Notes: a model not told the origin generated them from the sequence alone. Shown: positions 1 through 8,434, counted from the stretch's first letter. The stretch is DNA of 64,000 nucleotides from Dyadobacter alkalitolerans DSM 23607 (GCF_000428845.1 NZ_KE386806.1:170773-234772), one strand, 5' to 3'. Program-made: numbers and translations.

Positions 1-557
1 TTCGCTATGTGGACATTAACAAGGATGGCAAGATCACAACAGATGACAAAGTGTTGCTTGGAGGCGCATTACCTCGCTATTTGTACGGCGGAAACTTGCG
101 GGCCGACTATGCCGGCTTTGATTTTGGTGTGAGTTTTCAGGGCGTGGCTAAAAAACTTTCGAGGCTGAACAGCGAGGCCGTGCAGCCATTTGCAGAGGCT
201 TTCGGGAATATGCCTGCCGATATGATCGGAAAGTTCTGGAGCCTGAACAATACTGCCGAACAAAACCAGCAAGCCACATATCCGCGCCTTTCCCGCACTT
301 CCAACTCGGCCAATTACGCGCTCTCGGATTACTGGCTGATTAATGGCGGCTATTTCAGGCTGAAAAACATCACTTTGGGATACACCTTGCAGCAACCGGG
401 TGTGAAGAAGATCGGCATTCAGTCGCTGCGATTTTATGTGTCGGCGAACGATGTCTTTTCGCTTAGCAAATTTCCAAAATACCTGGATCCGGAGTCAGCA
501 AGCTATGCTTACCCGATCGTGACAACGCTGATGGCCGGTGCAACGATCCGGTTTTAA
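1..557 (+). CDS. SusC/RagA-type TonB-dependent receptor, C-terminal end (partial)
   Basis: Only the last ~185 residues lie in the window; the reading frame is open to the left edge (the first complete codon is at 3), so the gene starts outside. Seen: a YVDINKDGKIT calcium-loop-like motif followed by alternating beta strands and a FRLKNITLGY strand, ending in a terminal aromatic/basic strand (ATIRF). These are typical of the SusC outer-membrane barrel end. SusC imports oligosaccharides across the outer membrane with TonB energy, and its lid is the SusD partner. A susD-like gene starts 36 bases downstream, which supports the call. The substrate cannot be read here, but the nearby GH28 gene suggests a pectin-derived glycan (inference). 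Confidence 0.93.
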   Translation, partial: RYVDINKDGKITTDDKVLLGGALPRYLYGGNLRADYAGFDFGVSFQGVAKKLSRLNSEAVQPFAEAFGNMPADMIGKFWSLNNTAEQNQQATYPRLSRTSNSANYALSDYWLINGGYFRLKNITLGYTLQQPGVKKIGIQSLRFYVSANDVFSLSKFPKYLDPESASYAYPIVTTLMAGATIRF

Positions 558-593
558 GGCTTCCGGTTTTATAAAAAATCAAAATCATTGATC

Positions 594-2264
594 ATGAAAA
601 AATTAATATACATCCTGCTCATGACATCGGTTTCGGCCTGTCATACTCTCGACCTTAACCCTTTGTCGGAGGCGTCCACGGCCACATTCTATTCCAATCA
701 GACCGAGCTGGAACTAGCTGTGAATGACTTGTACAGACTCACATTCTGGGGGAATGATAATGAGCTTTTCAGCGATAACGAATGGCACCGCGCCCAGCTG
801 ACCAACGCTGTGATCGGCGGAACTATGAATGCAGACGACGTGCCTGTGCAAACTTACTGGCTCAATAGCTACAAAGCCATTGCCCGCGCCAATTCGTTTC
901 TCGCCAATAAAGACAAAGCAGCTGCCAACACCCCCGCAGCGATCCTTTTAAGACTGGAAGCAGAAATGCGGCTGATCCGGGCCCATCAGTATGCACGCCT
1001 GGTCACCCATTTCGGGGACGTTCCGCTAATGACCGAGCCTGTTACATTGGCTGAATCTTACGGCATTACGCGCACAAGCCAGGAAGAAGTGCTGACATTT
1101 GTTTTCGCAGAGCTCGATTTTGCCGCCGCGAATTTACCTGTAACCTATGGAGCAGCCGAAGTAAAACGGTTGACAAAAGGTGCAGCATTGGCTGTAAAGG
1201 CGCGTACGGCTTTGTATTTGGGTAAATGGCAGATTGCAAAAGAAGCTTCCGAAGCAGTTATGCAACTGGCCACTTATTCATTGCACGATTCCTATTCTCA
1301 GCTTTTTGTAAAAGCAGGGGAAAGTAGTAAAGAACTGATCATCAGCATTCCCAGAGATGAAAAGCAGCAGGTTTTTGGCAATACGGGTTATGTGCAGGAC
1401 AACATTTCGCGCAACGCGGGCGGCTATGGCGCACAATTGCCGACGCGTGATATGATGGACGCGTACGAATGTGTGGACGGAAAGCTGATTGACGAATCGC
1501 CGCTCTATGATCCTAAAATGCCCTTCAAAAACCGGGACCCGAGATTAAATGCGACCATAGTGGAGTTCAACACGCAATGGCTGGGCTACAATTACACGCC
1601 GCATCCCGACTCGCTGACGATTTTTAGTGTAAAAGAGAACAAGAAGGTGCCGAATAAGGACACCCGTGCGGTGGCTGCATTTGCAAGTTTTACGGGTTTT
1701 CTTTGGAAAAAAGGCATTGACCAAACCTGGTCCGAGCGGCTGGTTGAAGACAATGATGCCATCATAATCCGCTATGCAGAAATGCTGCTGACCTACGCGG
1801 AAGCAAAAATTGAACTGGGCGAAATTGACGAAACGGTCGTGAATGCGATCAACCAGGTGCGGGCGCGTGCCTATGGCGTTGCGGTGGACAAAACAACCGC
1901 TTACCCGGCCATTAAGCTCTCCAATGCCGCCACTTTACGGCAGATCCTCCGCCGCGAGCGCCGCGTGGAGTTTCCGCGGGAAGGCTTGCGATATATGGAT
2001 CTGATCCGGTGGAAGTTGGCGGAAAAAGTGCTCGTTAAACCTGTAATCGGCCTGCCTGATCCCGCTGCACAGAACCGTGCGAAATGGCCGTTTCCAGGAG
2101 TGACGCCCATTGATGCGGACGGCATTGCGGATTATAGCGGCTTTGGAACAGATGTAAAAGTCATTGCACAACGCAATTTTGATAAAACAAGACAATATCT
2201 CTGGCCGATTCCCGCCGTTGAGCGTCGTGTAAATCCGGGAATTAACCAAAATGCAGGTTACTAA
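594..2264 (+). CDS. SusD/RagB family nutrient-binding outer-membrane lipoprotein
   Basis: A 556-residue protein. I chose the ATG at 594 rather than the TTG two codons upstream because it gives a clean lipoprotein signal peptide ending in SVSAC, with the lipidated Cys at residue 16. Seen: N-terminal SEASTATFYSNQTELELAVNDLY and C-terminal ILRRERRVEFPREGLRYMDLIRW, both hallmark SusD stretches, and the closing NPGINQNAGY. SusD proteins sit on the cell surface as the lid of the SusC channel and bind the glycan. The gene follows the receptor at 1-557 with a 36-base gap, so the two are almost certainly co-transcribed. Length is normal for the family. The glycan bound is unknown. Confidence 0.96.
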   Translation: MKKLIYILLMTSVSACHTLDLNPLSEASTATFYSNQTELELAVNDLYRLTFWGNDNELFSDNEWHRAQLTNAVIGGTMNADDVPVQTYWLNSYKAIARANSFLANKDKAAANTPAAILLRLEAEMRLIRAHQYARLVTHFGDVPLMTEPVTLAESYGITRTSQEEVLTFVFAELDFAAANLPVTYGAAEVKRLTKGAALAVKARTALYLGKWQIAKEASEAVMQLATYSLHDSYSQLFVKAGESSKELIISIPRDEKQQVFGNTGYVQDNISRNAGGYGAQLPTRDMMDAYECVDGKLIDESPLYDPKMPFKNRDPRLNATIVEFNTQWLGYNYTPHPDSLTIFSVKENKKVPNKDTRAVAAFASFTGFLWKKGIDQTWSERLVEDNDAIIIRYAEMLLTYAEAKIELGEIDETVVNAINQVRARAYGVAVDKTTAYPAIKLSNAATLRQILRRERRVEFPREGLRYMDLIRWKLAEKVLVKPVIGLPDPAAQNRAKWPFPGVTPIDADGIADYSGFGTDVKVIAQRNFDKTRQYLWPIPAVERRVNPGINQNAGY

Positions 2265-2332
2265 TCGTACCATTTATATCTCGTAATCAGAAACATGGTG
2301 TAGTCACACTCGTTTTAAACCATTTTATTTTA

Positions 2333-4813
2333 ATGAAAAAATTTAACCATTGCTTTGCTGCATTGCTGGCATTGCTTAGCCTTTCCGTTATTGCTCAGCC
2401 TAAGACCAAACCTAAACCCTCATTCAGCGGCATCTATCCGCATCTGGCCATGTATAACAACGAGGGCGAGTGTGGAACGGGTGCCGTTGTGGGCTGGGCC
2501 GGAAAGCTTTGGGCGGTTACCTATGCGCCGCATTTGCCCTTTGGCTCTTCGGATAAGCTGTATGAAATCAGTACGGACCTGACACAAACCGTCCGCCCCG
2601 AAAGCATTGGGGGAACACCCGCCAACCGTATGATCCATCAGGAAAGCAACCAGCTTTTTATTGGCCCGTACGCCATTGATGGCAAGGGAAATGTGAAGAC
2701 CATTTCGTACAAGACAATGCCGGGCCGGCACACCGGCAATGCGCGCCATCTGACCGATCCTGCCAACAAAATTTACTATGGCACCATGGAAGAAGGTTTT
2801 TATGAAGTGGACGTCAGAACATTGGCGGTGAAGACTTTGTATGAAGATGGGAATGTCAAAAACAATAAAAGAACCGCGGATAAGCAGACTTATCAATACA
2901 ATGGATTGCTTCCCGGAACACACGGAAAAGGTTACTATTCCGGTCAGGGCGTGACAGTTTACTCTAATAATGGCGAGCCCGGAAAGCTTGCGGAGAAGCA
3001 ATTTGATATCGAGTCAGGTTCATTGTCGGAATGGGATGGTAAGAATTGGAAAGTGGTTCGCCGCAACCAGTTTGTGGAAGTGACGGGTCCTGGCGGCATC
3101 CTGGGCAATAAAAATCCGGCAACGGATCCGATCTGGGCAACAGGCTGGGACCACAAATCGGTGCTGCTGGGCGTACGGGGCAATGGTAAGTGGACATTTT
3201 TCAGACTGCCTAAGGCGAGTCACAGCTACGACGGTGCCCACGGCTGGAACACGGAATGGCCGCGAATCCGGGATGTCGGAACAGAAGCAAAACCGGATTA
3301 CCTGATGACGATGCACGGTATGTTCTGGGAATTTCCAGGCCATTTTTCCTCTAAAAATACGGCAGGGATCCGTCCGCGGACTTCGTACCTGAAAGTAATC
3401 GGTGACTTTACGCGCTGGAAAGACCAACTGGTTTTTGGTTGTGACGATTCGGCGCAGAGGGAATTTTTGAACAAAAGAAAAGCCAAAGGCAACATCGAGG
3501 GCCCGGGTCAATCCAATTCCAACTTGTGGTTCACTTCCCTGAACCAGCCCGATCAGCTAGGCCCGAATACAGCCGAAGGAGCCGTTTGGCTGAATGAGAA
3601 AATCGCGGCGAATGCTACTTCCGAGCCGTTTCTGTTCAGCGGATGGGCCAACCGTTCCGCCTGGATCCAGAACAATGGCGACGCTGAGGTGACTTTTACA
3701 TTCGAAGTGGACAAAAATGGAAATGGACTTTGGACGAATCTTAAAACATTGAAAGTAGGAGCGAAAAAGGCTGCCAACATTCAATTTTCCGCAAATGATG
3801 GAGGAGAATGGATCAGGATCAAAGCGAATAAACCGACAAATGCATCGGCGCACTTTTCCTACATTGCCAATGACCCGCGCAAAACCGATGCGGATGCGAT
3901 TTTTGCAGGTTTGAGTGATGTAACAGCACCGGCCAGCTCGGGTGGGTTGCTATATGGCCTGGGTGATAACCGCCGTGCGCTGGGTATCGCGGCCATGGAT
4001 TATTCGGCAGGAAGGCCAACATTATCAGGTTATTATGAGCTGGATGCGGACATGAATCTGGTGCGCAAGGAAGATGCCAGAACGCTTTCTTTTATCCAAA
4101 ATAAATTCGTAATACCGCAGAAAGTAGTGACCGTTGACAAATCATCCGTGCTGGTTGTGGATGATAAAGGACGAAGATGGAGGTTGCCGCTTGGCGATAA
4201 TGCTTTTACGGGCCTTACCAATGATGGCGCATTGCGCATATGCCGCGAAGTTTCGACAGAGCGGGACCTTTTCAACTGCCATGGCACTTTTTATGAATTA
4301 CCGGCTGAGAATGCGGATGGTTATGCCAAAATCCGCCCGGTATCGTCTCATAATCTGCGTATTAATGATTACGCATCTTACCGCGGTTTGCTGGTGATGA
4401 CCGGTGTGGACGCTAAAAATCTGAAAGGAAACAAGCACATTGTTGCTTCGAGTGATAACAAGGCGGCGGTTTGGGCAGGGGCGATCGATGATCTCTGGAA
4501 ACTCGGTAAACCCATCGGTCACGGCGGTCCGTGGAAAGATGCTGCTGTGAAAGCAAATGCTGCATCTGATCCTTATCTGATTGGTTTTTATGACAAAAAA
4601 TCATTGAAACTTTCTCACAAAGCAAACAATGATGTCACGTTCACTATGGAAGTGGATCCGGTTGGAAACGGACCTTGGATGGAAGCCAGGCAGTTCACCG
4701 TGAAGGCCGGCGAAACATTCACATTTGATTTCCCGAAAGACTTCGGAGCCAGATGGATCCGGTTCAAAACCGACAAAGACTGTGTGGCCACAACGTGGTT
4801 GGATTACAAATAA
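2333..4813 (+). CDS. Large secreted protein of unknown family with a duplicated beta module
   Basis: An 826-residue protein with a signal peptide (MKKFNHCFAALLALLSLSVIAQ, cleavage near residue 22). I do not recognise a named family. The first ~500 residues are rich in short W/Y/G strands (for example GAVVGWAGKLWAVTYAP, KIYYGTMEEGFYEVD), which looks like a beta-propeller (inference). A ~90-residue module occurs twice, near residues 425-525 and 745-826. Both copies contain SxPxL, VTFTxEVDxxGNGxW and WIRxK, suggesting a duplicated carbohydrate-binding-like beta-sandwich. The gene follows susD by 68 bases and precedes a convergent GH28 gene, so a periplasmic or surface role in glycan capture or cleavage is likely, but no catalytic residues could be identified. 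Confidence 0.8.
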   Translation: MKKFNHCFAALLALLSLSVIAQPKTKPKPSFSGIYPHLAMYNNEGECGTGAVVGWAGKLWAVTYAPHLPFGSSDKLYEISTDLTQTVRPESIGGTPANRMIHQESNQLFIGPYAIDGKGNVKTISYKTMPGRHTGNARHLTDPANKIYYGTMEEGFYEVDVRTLAVKTLYEDGNVKNNKRTADKQTYQYNGLLPGTHGKGYYSGQGVTVYSNNGEPGKLAEKQFDIESGSLSEWDGKNWKVVRRNQFVEVTGPGGILGNKNPATDPIWATGWDHKSVLLGVRGNGKWTFFRLPKASHSYDGAHGWNTEWPRIRDVGTEAKPDYLMTMHGMFWEFPGHFSSKNTAGIRPRTSYLKVIGDFTRWKDQLVFGCDDSAQREFLNKRKAKGNIEGPGQSNSNLWFTSLNQPDQLGPNTAEGAVWLNEKIAANATSEPFLFSGWANRSAWIQNNGDAEVTFTFEVDKNGNGLWTNLKTLKVGAKKAANIQFSANDGGEWIRIKANKPTNASAHFSYIANDPRKTDADAIFAGLSDVTAPASSGGLLYGLGDNRRALGIAAMDYSAGRPTLSGYYELDADMNLVRKEDARTLSFIQNKFVIPQKVVTVDKSSVLVVDDKGRRWRLPLGDNAFTGLTNDGALRICREVSTERDLFNCHGTFYELPAENADGYAKIRPVSSHNLRINDYASYRGLLVMTGVDAKNLKGNKHIVASSDNKAAVWAGAIDDLWKLGKPIGHGGPWKDAAVKANAASDPYLIGFYDKKSLKLSHKANNDVTFTMEVDPVGNGPWMEARQFTVKAGETFTFDFPKDFGARWIRFKTDKDCVATTWLDYK

Positions 4814-4818
4814 AAACG

Positions 4819-4853
4819 AAAGCGAGACTGTCCCACCGGCAGTCTCGCTTTTT
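4819..4853. terminator. Bidirectional intrinsic terminator
   Basis: A perfect 12-bp inverted repeat (AAAGCGAGACTG / CAGTCTCGCTTT) with a 9-base loop lies between two convergent genes and ends in T runs on both strands. It probably terminates both the 2333-4813 gene and the GH28 gene. Confidence 0.85.
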
Positions 4854-4861
4854 AAATCCGT

Positions 4862-6187
4862 TTAGTCAATCATTTTACCATTCACTTTTACATTGGTCAG
4901 TCTGAAATCCTGAACAACGCTTTTGTCATAAGCTCCATTTTTTGCGGAGATATTCAGGTTCTCGAATTTGAATTTGGACAGCTTATCATAGTCGCCGGGG
5001 CTGACGTCGAAAAAGATTTCGCATTTCAGATCAATGTTTTTCAGGCAAATGTTATCGCAGTAGGAAAGGGGCACGTCTTTCCGTCCTTTCAAATCAAAAA
5101 ACTGCTTCCAGGGCTTTACATAGATCAGACTGTAAGCGTAACCCGTAATGTTCTCCACGCTCACAAACTCGTATTTCTGCGGCGTATCCGGTCTCATTTT
5201 AAGCCATAACACACGCATAGCGTTGGTAATGTGGCAGTTGCGCATCACAATGTTCTTATTATGAATGGCTTCGCTACCACACGTGAGCGCCGCGTGGCAG
5301 AACCCAAATTCCGAATCTTCTATAATCACATTTGTGTTCGCACCATTCCCCGCATCCTTGTCGGCATAAGGCCCTTTTCCACCTTTCAATGCGATAGCAT
5401 CATCATTTACAGCCAGATAGCATCCCTTGATCAGCACATTATTACAAACGTCGAGATCGATTGCATCCGTGCTGGGCGCCTTAATGGGCTCGTGGGGAGC
5501 TGTAATCCGAACATTCAGGATTTTAATGTTATTGCATTGATAATAGTGGCTCGTCCAGAAACCGGAATTTTGGAGCCGCACATCCTTAACCTGCACATCA
5601 TCGCTTTTCCAGATAAAAACTAGCCTTGGGCGTGACACCTCCAAATTCGTACAATTTGGATTTTCCTTTCTTCTCTGCCAGAATGCCTTCCAATAATTCA
5701 GCCCATTTCCGTCAATTGTTCCTTTTCCTGAGATTGTAAAGCCATTCACGCCATACGCATTCACCAAGGCCGGGAAATAATCCAATGTCTGCCCTTCCAT
5801 TCGGGACGGCATCATCGGGTAATCTGCAATTTTATCCGAGCCCTTCAACACCGCGCCTTCGGAAATATATAAATGCGTTTTGGGCTTAAAAAATAATGCA
5901 CCGCTCAGAAACGTACCTTTTGGAACAATGATCACGCCGCCGCCCTGCTGATGCGCCAAATCGATTACTTTCTGGATAGCCGCCGTTTGTACTGCATTGC
6001 TATCCGCTGACACCCCGTGTTTTGTAATGACAAACTGTTTACCCAAATCCGAAAGCTCAATTTTGGAACTGTCTGCAAACCAATCCGGTATTTTGGTGCC
6101 ATCCGGGAATTCAGTGGATTTTTTTGTTTGAGCAAATGAAATAAGAGCGCATAGGCATGCAAGGAGCAACATACAAAATTTTGGCAT
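4862..6187 (-). CDS. Glycoside hydrolase family 28 protein (polygalacturonase-like)
   Basis: A 441-residue protein starting at the ATG at 6187, which gives a signal peptide (MPKFCMLLLACLCALISFAQ); the longer open frame upstream has no export signal at its start. Seen: many NxxIxNxxI beta-helix turns and the GH28 active-site regions as STDAIDL (239-245), VNDDAIAL with the Asp pair at 262-263, CGSEAIH (303-309) and WLKMRP (328-333). The classic forms are NTD, DD, GHG and RIK; the changed GHG and RIK positions suggest a substrate other than plain polygalacturonan, such as rhamnogalacturonan or a xylogalacturonan (inference). GH28 enzymes hydrolyse uronate linkages in pectin by inversion. It lies beside the SusCD genes in opposite orientation. 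Confidence 0.92.
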   Translation of the reverse strand: MPKFCMLLLACLCALISFAQTKKSTEFPDGTKIPDWFADSSKIELSDLGKQFVITKHGVSADSNAVQTAAIQKVIDLAHQQGGGVIIVPKGTFLSGALFFKPKTHLYISEGAVLKGSDKIADYPMMPSRMEGQTLDYFPALVNAYGVNGFTISGKGTIDGNGLNYWKAFWQRRKENPNCTNLEVSRPRLVFIWKSDDVQVKDVRLQNSGFWTSHYYQCNNIKILNVRITAPHEPIKAPSTDAIDLDVCNNVLIKGCYLAVNDDAIALKGGKGPYADKDAGNGANTNVIIEDSEFGFCHAALTCGSEAIHNKNIVMRNCHITNAMRVLWLKMRPDTPQKYEFVSVENITGYAYSLIYVKPWKQFFDLKGRKDVPLSYCDNICLKNIDLKCEIFFDVSPGDYDKLSKFKFENLNISAKNGAYDKSVVQDFRLTNVKVNGKMID

Positions 6188-6416
6188 AACAAAGATTTCT
6201 GATTTGTAATGTATCGCTTTCCGATGCAAAATGAGCATCGCGTCTTTCGTAATGTTGTAGAGAGGAAGCACCCGGCAGAATATACTGATAATGTAAGAGC
6301 GAGGTTTTCAGACTGTGTCAATCACATTTGATTTTTACGCCCAAGGGGATCGATATTTTCATGCAAAGGGCATAACTTGGTGCTGAGATACAAACATATC
6401 AATAAAATATTATCAC

Positions 6417-6788
6417 ATGAGTACAAATGAAAATGCCGCAGCACCGGCAGTTCCAATTTCAAAAGCTTTGGTTTCCAACGGATTCCTGTTCATTTCGGGC
6501 CAGATCGGCTCAGCAGGCGGGCAGCTTGTGACAACATCTTTCCAGGACGAGGTCAGGCAGGTGTTTACGAATATTGAAACCATACTCAGCGAGCACAATT
6601 TAACATTCAGCCACGTCGTCAGCGTCACCGTATACCTAACCGATATGCGCTATTTCGACGAACTCAACGCCGTATACCAAACTTACTTCACCGACCGCTT
6701 CCCAACCCGCACTTGCATTGCAGTAGCAGGTTTGCCGAAACAGGCCAGGGTTGAGTTGACCACTATGGCTAGTTTGGAGTTGCAGTAG
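6417..6788 (+). CDS. RidA/YjgF family protein
   Basis: A 123-residue protein of normal RidA length. Seen: FISGQIG near residue 27, the NIETILSEHNLTFSHVVSVTVYLTDM helix-strand segment, YFTDRFPTRTCIAV and the C-terminal AGLPKQARVELTTMASL. The Arg in QARVEL matches the conserved Arg that binds the substrate carboxylate in RidA. Family members act in the cytosol as 2-imino/enamine deaminases that clear reactive products of PLP enzymes. It is a single gene with its own intergenic regions. The exact substrate is not predictable, and some YjgF relatives have other roles. Confidence 0.92.
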   Translation: MSTNENAAAPAVPISKALVSNGFLFISGQIGSAGGQLVTTSFQDEVRQVFTNIETILSEHNLTFSHVVSVTVYLTDMRYFDELNAVYQTYFTDRFPTRTCIAVAGLPKQARVELTTMASLELQ

Positions 6789-6831
6789 GGGTGGGATTAG
6801 AGAAGCGCGCTGGAATTCTTAAACTGATAAA

Positions 6832-6893
6832 ACTATGGCAATCAGCAATGCTGGTTGCCATAGTTGAAAGAAACAAACGTGTCTCTTTCAACT
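6832..6893. repeat. Pair of overlapping inverted repeats upstream of the antitoxin remnant
   Basis: An 11-bp perfect inverted repeat (AACTATGGCAA at 6832-6842, TTGCCATAGTT at 6856-6866) has an inner CAGC/GCTG stem, giving a near-continuous hairpin. It shares three bases with a second repeat, GTTGAAAG (6864-6871) and CTTTCAAC (6886-6893). The first may end the ridA transcript, although no T run follows. Confidence 0.6.
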
Positions 6894-6917
6894 CTTACTG
6901 TCTTTATGAAAATTTCC

Positions 6918-6943
6918 TATCTTTGTGTACACAAAATTGTACA
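6918..6943 (+). promoter_or_regulatory. Promoter -7 element and TGTACA-type antitoxin operator
   Basis: TATCTTTG (6918-6925) fits the Bacteroidota -7 consensus TAnnTTTG. Directly after it are two TGTACA palindromes at 6926-6931 and 6938-6943, 12 bp centre to centre and just before the ATG at 6947. TGTACA pairs are the known recognition core of YefM-YoeB autoregulation in E. coli, so this is likely the operator of the antitoxin remnant. Confidence 0.65.
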
Positions 6944-6946
6944 CCC

Positions 6947-7054
6947 ATGAGAATTGTTTCAGCTAGGGAATTTCGGGGCAAACAGAAGGATTATCTTGAT
7001 CTTGCCGAGAAAGAGCGGGTAATCATTCACCGGGGACACTATGACGATAAGTAG
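6947..7054 (+). pseudogene. Truncated Phd/YefM-type antitoxin
   Basis: A 35-codon frame beginning MRIVSAREFRGKQKDYLDLA and continuing EKERVIIHRG. It resembles the N-terminal DNA-binding half of Phd/YefM antitoxins, which normally run to about 75-90 residues with a C-terminal toxin-binding tail. The frame ends after HRGHYDDK and no toxin gene follows. I placed the start at the ATG at 6947 because the operator and promoter sit immediately upstream; the open frame extending back to 6791 crosses those elements and is not credible. Two copies of GCGTTCGC (7054-7061 and 7078-7085) right after the break may be a deletion scar. A short DNA-binding peptide could still be made. Confidence 0.6.
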
Positions 7055-7092
7055 CGTTCGCGATACAGTGGCGGCTTGCGTTCGCAATGAAT

Positions 7093-7128
7093 AAAAACGC
7101 CGCTCCGATAATCCGAAACGGCGTTTTT
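7093..7128. terminator. Bidirectional intrinsic terminator
   Basis: AAAAACGCCG (7093-7102) and CGGCGTTTTT (7119-7128) form a perfect 10-bp stem with T runs on both strands. It lies 12 bases beyond the end of the VOC gene on the minus strand and after the antitoxin remnant on the plus strand. Confidence 0.85.
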
Positions 7129-7140
7129 CTCACACTAACA

Positions 7141-7575
7141 TTAAGCGTTATAGCTTGGATCAAATTCCACGATCCATTCGATACCATATTTATCTCTGAA
7201 CATACCAGCATATGTGCCCCAGGGACTTTCGTCGATGGGTCCTTCAATAGTTCCTCCTGCTGACAGTCCGTTGAAAATTTGCTCTGCTTCTTCGCGGCTT
7301 TCTGCACTGATGGATATTTTGGACCTGTTTTCACTCTCGCTTACCCGTCCCATAAATTCCGGCACATCATTGGCAATCAATACATTGTGATTTCCTAAGG
7401 GCAGAACAATGGTCATTATTTTATTTGCCTCGTTTTCTGGTATCGGAAATTCATCGCTTGCCAGGTCTTTGAAACGGACGATCTTTGTGAAATCACCGCC
7501 AAAAACGGATTTGTAGAAATTGAATGCTTCTTCCGCATTTCCATTGAAGTTGATCCAGGGATTGATTGTTCTCAT
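7141..7575 (-). CDS. VOC family protein, PhnB-like
   Basis: A 144-residue protein starting MRTINPWINFNGNAEEAFNF. Seen: the INFNGNAEEAFNFYKSVFGG opening, the NVLIANDVPEFM strand and the C-terminal PWGTYAGMFRDKYGIEWIVEFD, all typical of the PhnB-like branch of the vicinal-oxygen-chelate fold. These small cytosolic proteins are often annotated as glyoxalase or 3-demethylubiquinone methyltransferase relatives, but most have no tested activity. The usual metal ligands are not all evident, so I do not assign a reaction. It stands alone, ends at a bidirectional terminator, and reads away from the AraC gene at 7871. Confidence 0.9.
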   Translation of the reverse strand: MRTINPWINFNGNAEEAFNFYKSVFGGDFTKIVRFKDLASDEFPIPENEANKIMTIVLPLGNHNVLIANDVPEFMGRVSESENRSKISISAESREEAEQIFNGLSAGGTIEGPIDESPWGTYAGMFRDKYGIEWIVEFDPSYNA

Positions 7576-7870
7576 AATTTGGTTAAATTTTTAGTTGTTT
7601 CTCACGATATTTCAGCATCGTGCCGGCATGGTTGGCAGAGAAGCTGTTTGCTATACTACTGCAATAAAGCAGATATAGGCATTACAAAGGTGAAACTAAG
7701 TCTTGGACCCGACCCTGTGCAAATGCGACAATATAGGGGGTAAATGCCGCCAAATGTTTAAAATTTTAGCTTGGAGATGATGGAATGCGGCACCTAACCT
7801 TCCTATCATCAAGCAAACATGCACCGGCCTGGATTATATTAATGCAATAAAAAGAAACATAACCTTAGAA

Positions 7871-8434
7871 ATGAATACGTACTATTTGCCTGATGACCTC
7901 TTAGATAATTCTGCGGCGGGGCCGGACGAGGTTGTTATTCGGTATTACAGTGCTAATCGGGATTCTGTGAAAAACAGGATCGTGTTGAATCAAAACATGA
8001 TCAATTTACCGGCGGAAATCCGATTGCTTCGAATTGAAGAACTGTTACTTTACCTATTCCAGTCCGATCCTGAAAGATTTCACGCGATCGAAATTCTTAC
8101 CCGCGACAAACAGCAATTGCAAATCAGAAAAGTTGTCGAAAGCCAGATCGGTCAACCGACTACTGTGGACGACCTGGCGTTTCTATGCCACATGAGCACC
8201 TCGACATTCAAGAGGAAGTTCAGTGAAATTTATCAAACCTCCCCACAGAAATGGCTGCTTGCCCGCAGGCTGGAATTGGCGGCAGATTTGCTTAGGTCAT
8301 TCGATGAAAGTCCCTCGGGCATTTACATGAAAGTGGGCTATCAGAACCATTCCAGTTTTTCAGAAGCATTCCGAAACCACTTTGGAAGCACGCCGAGCGA
8401 TTTCCAGCAAAAGCATTTGAACGTTAGGCCATAG
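7871..8434 (+). CDS. AraC-type regulator lacking most of its sensor domain
   Basis: A 187-residue protein. The C-terminal ~100 residues form a full AraC HTH pair: TVDDLAFLCHMSTSTFKRKFSEIYQTSPQKWL, then IYMKVGYQNHSSFSEAFRNHFGSTPSDF. The N-terminal part, up to about VKNRIVLNQNMINL (residues 34-47), looks like the opening of the ExsA-like cupin sensor, but it runs straight into the linker PAEIRLLRIEELLLYLF. Full-length relatives have roughly 100 more residues here, so an in-frame internal deletion is likely (inference from family knowledge). It could still bind DNA without ligand control. A SnoaL-like gene starts 74 bases downstream. Confidence 0.85.
   Translation: MNTYYLPDDLLDNSAAGPDEVVIRYYSANRDSVKNRIVLNQNMINLPAEIRLLRIEELLLYLFQSDPERFHAIEILTRDKQQLQIRKVVESQIGQPTTVDDLAFLCHMSTSTFKRKFSEIYQTSPQKWLLARRLELAADLLRSFDESPSGIYMKVGYQNHSSFSEAFRNHFGSTPSDFQQKHLNVRP

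Noticed and set aside
2420..3511. Long minus-strand frames opposite the 826-residue protein
   Set aside because: Shadows of the coding strand: no family motifs, and the plus-strand gene has a signal peptide and a clear domain duplication.
6791..6946. Open frame joined upstream to the antitoxin remnant
   Set aside because: It runs through two hairpins, the promoter -7 element and the TGTACA operator, and its sequence resembles no protein.
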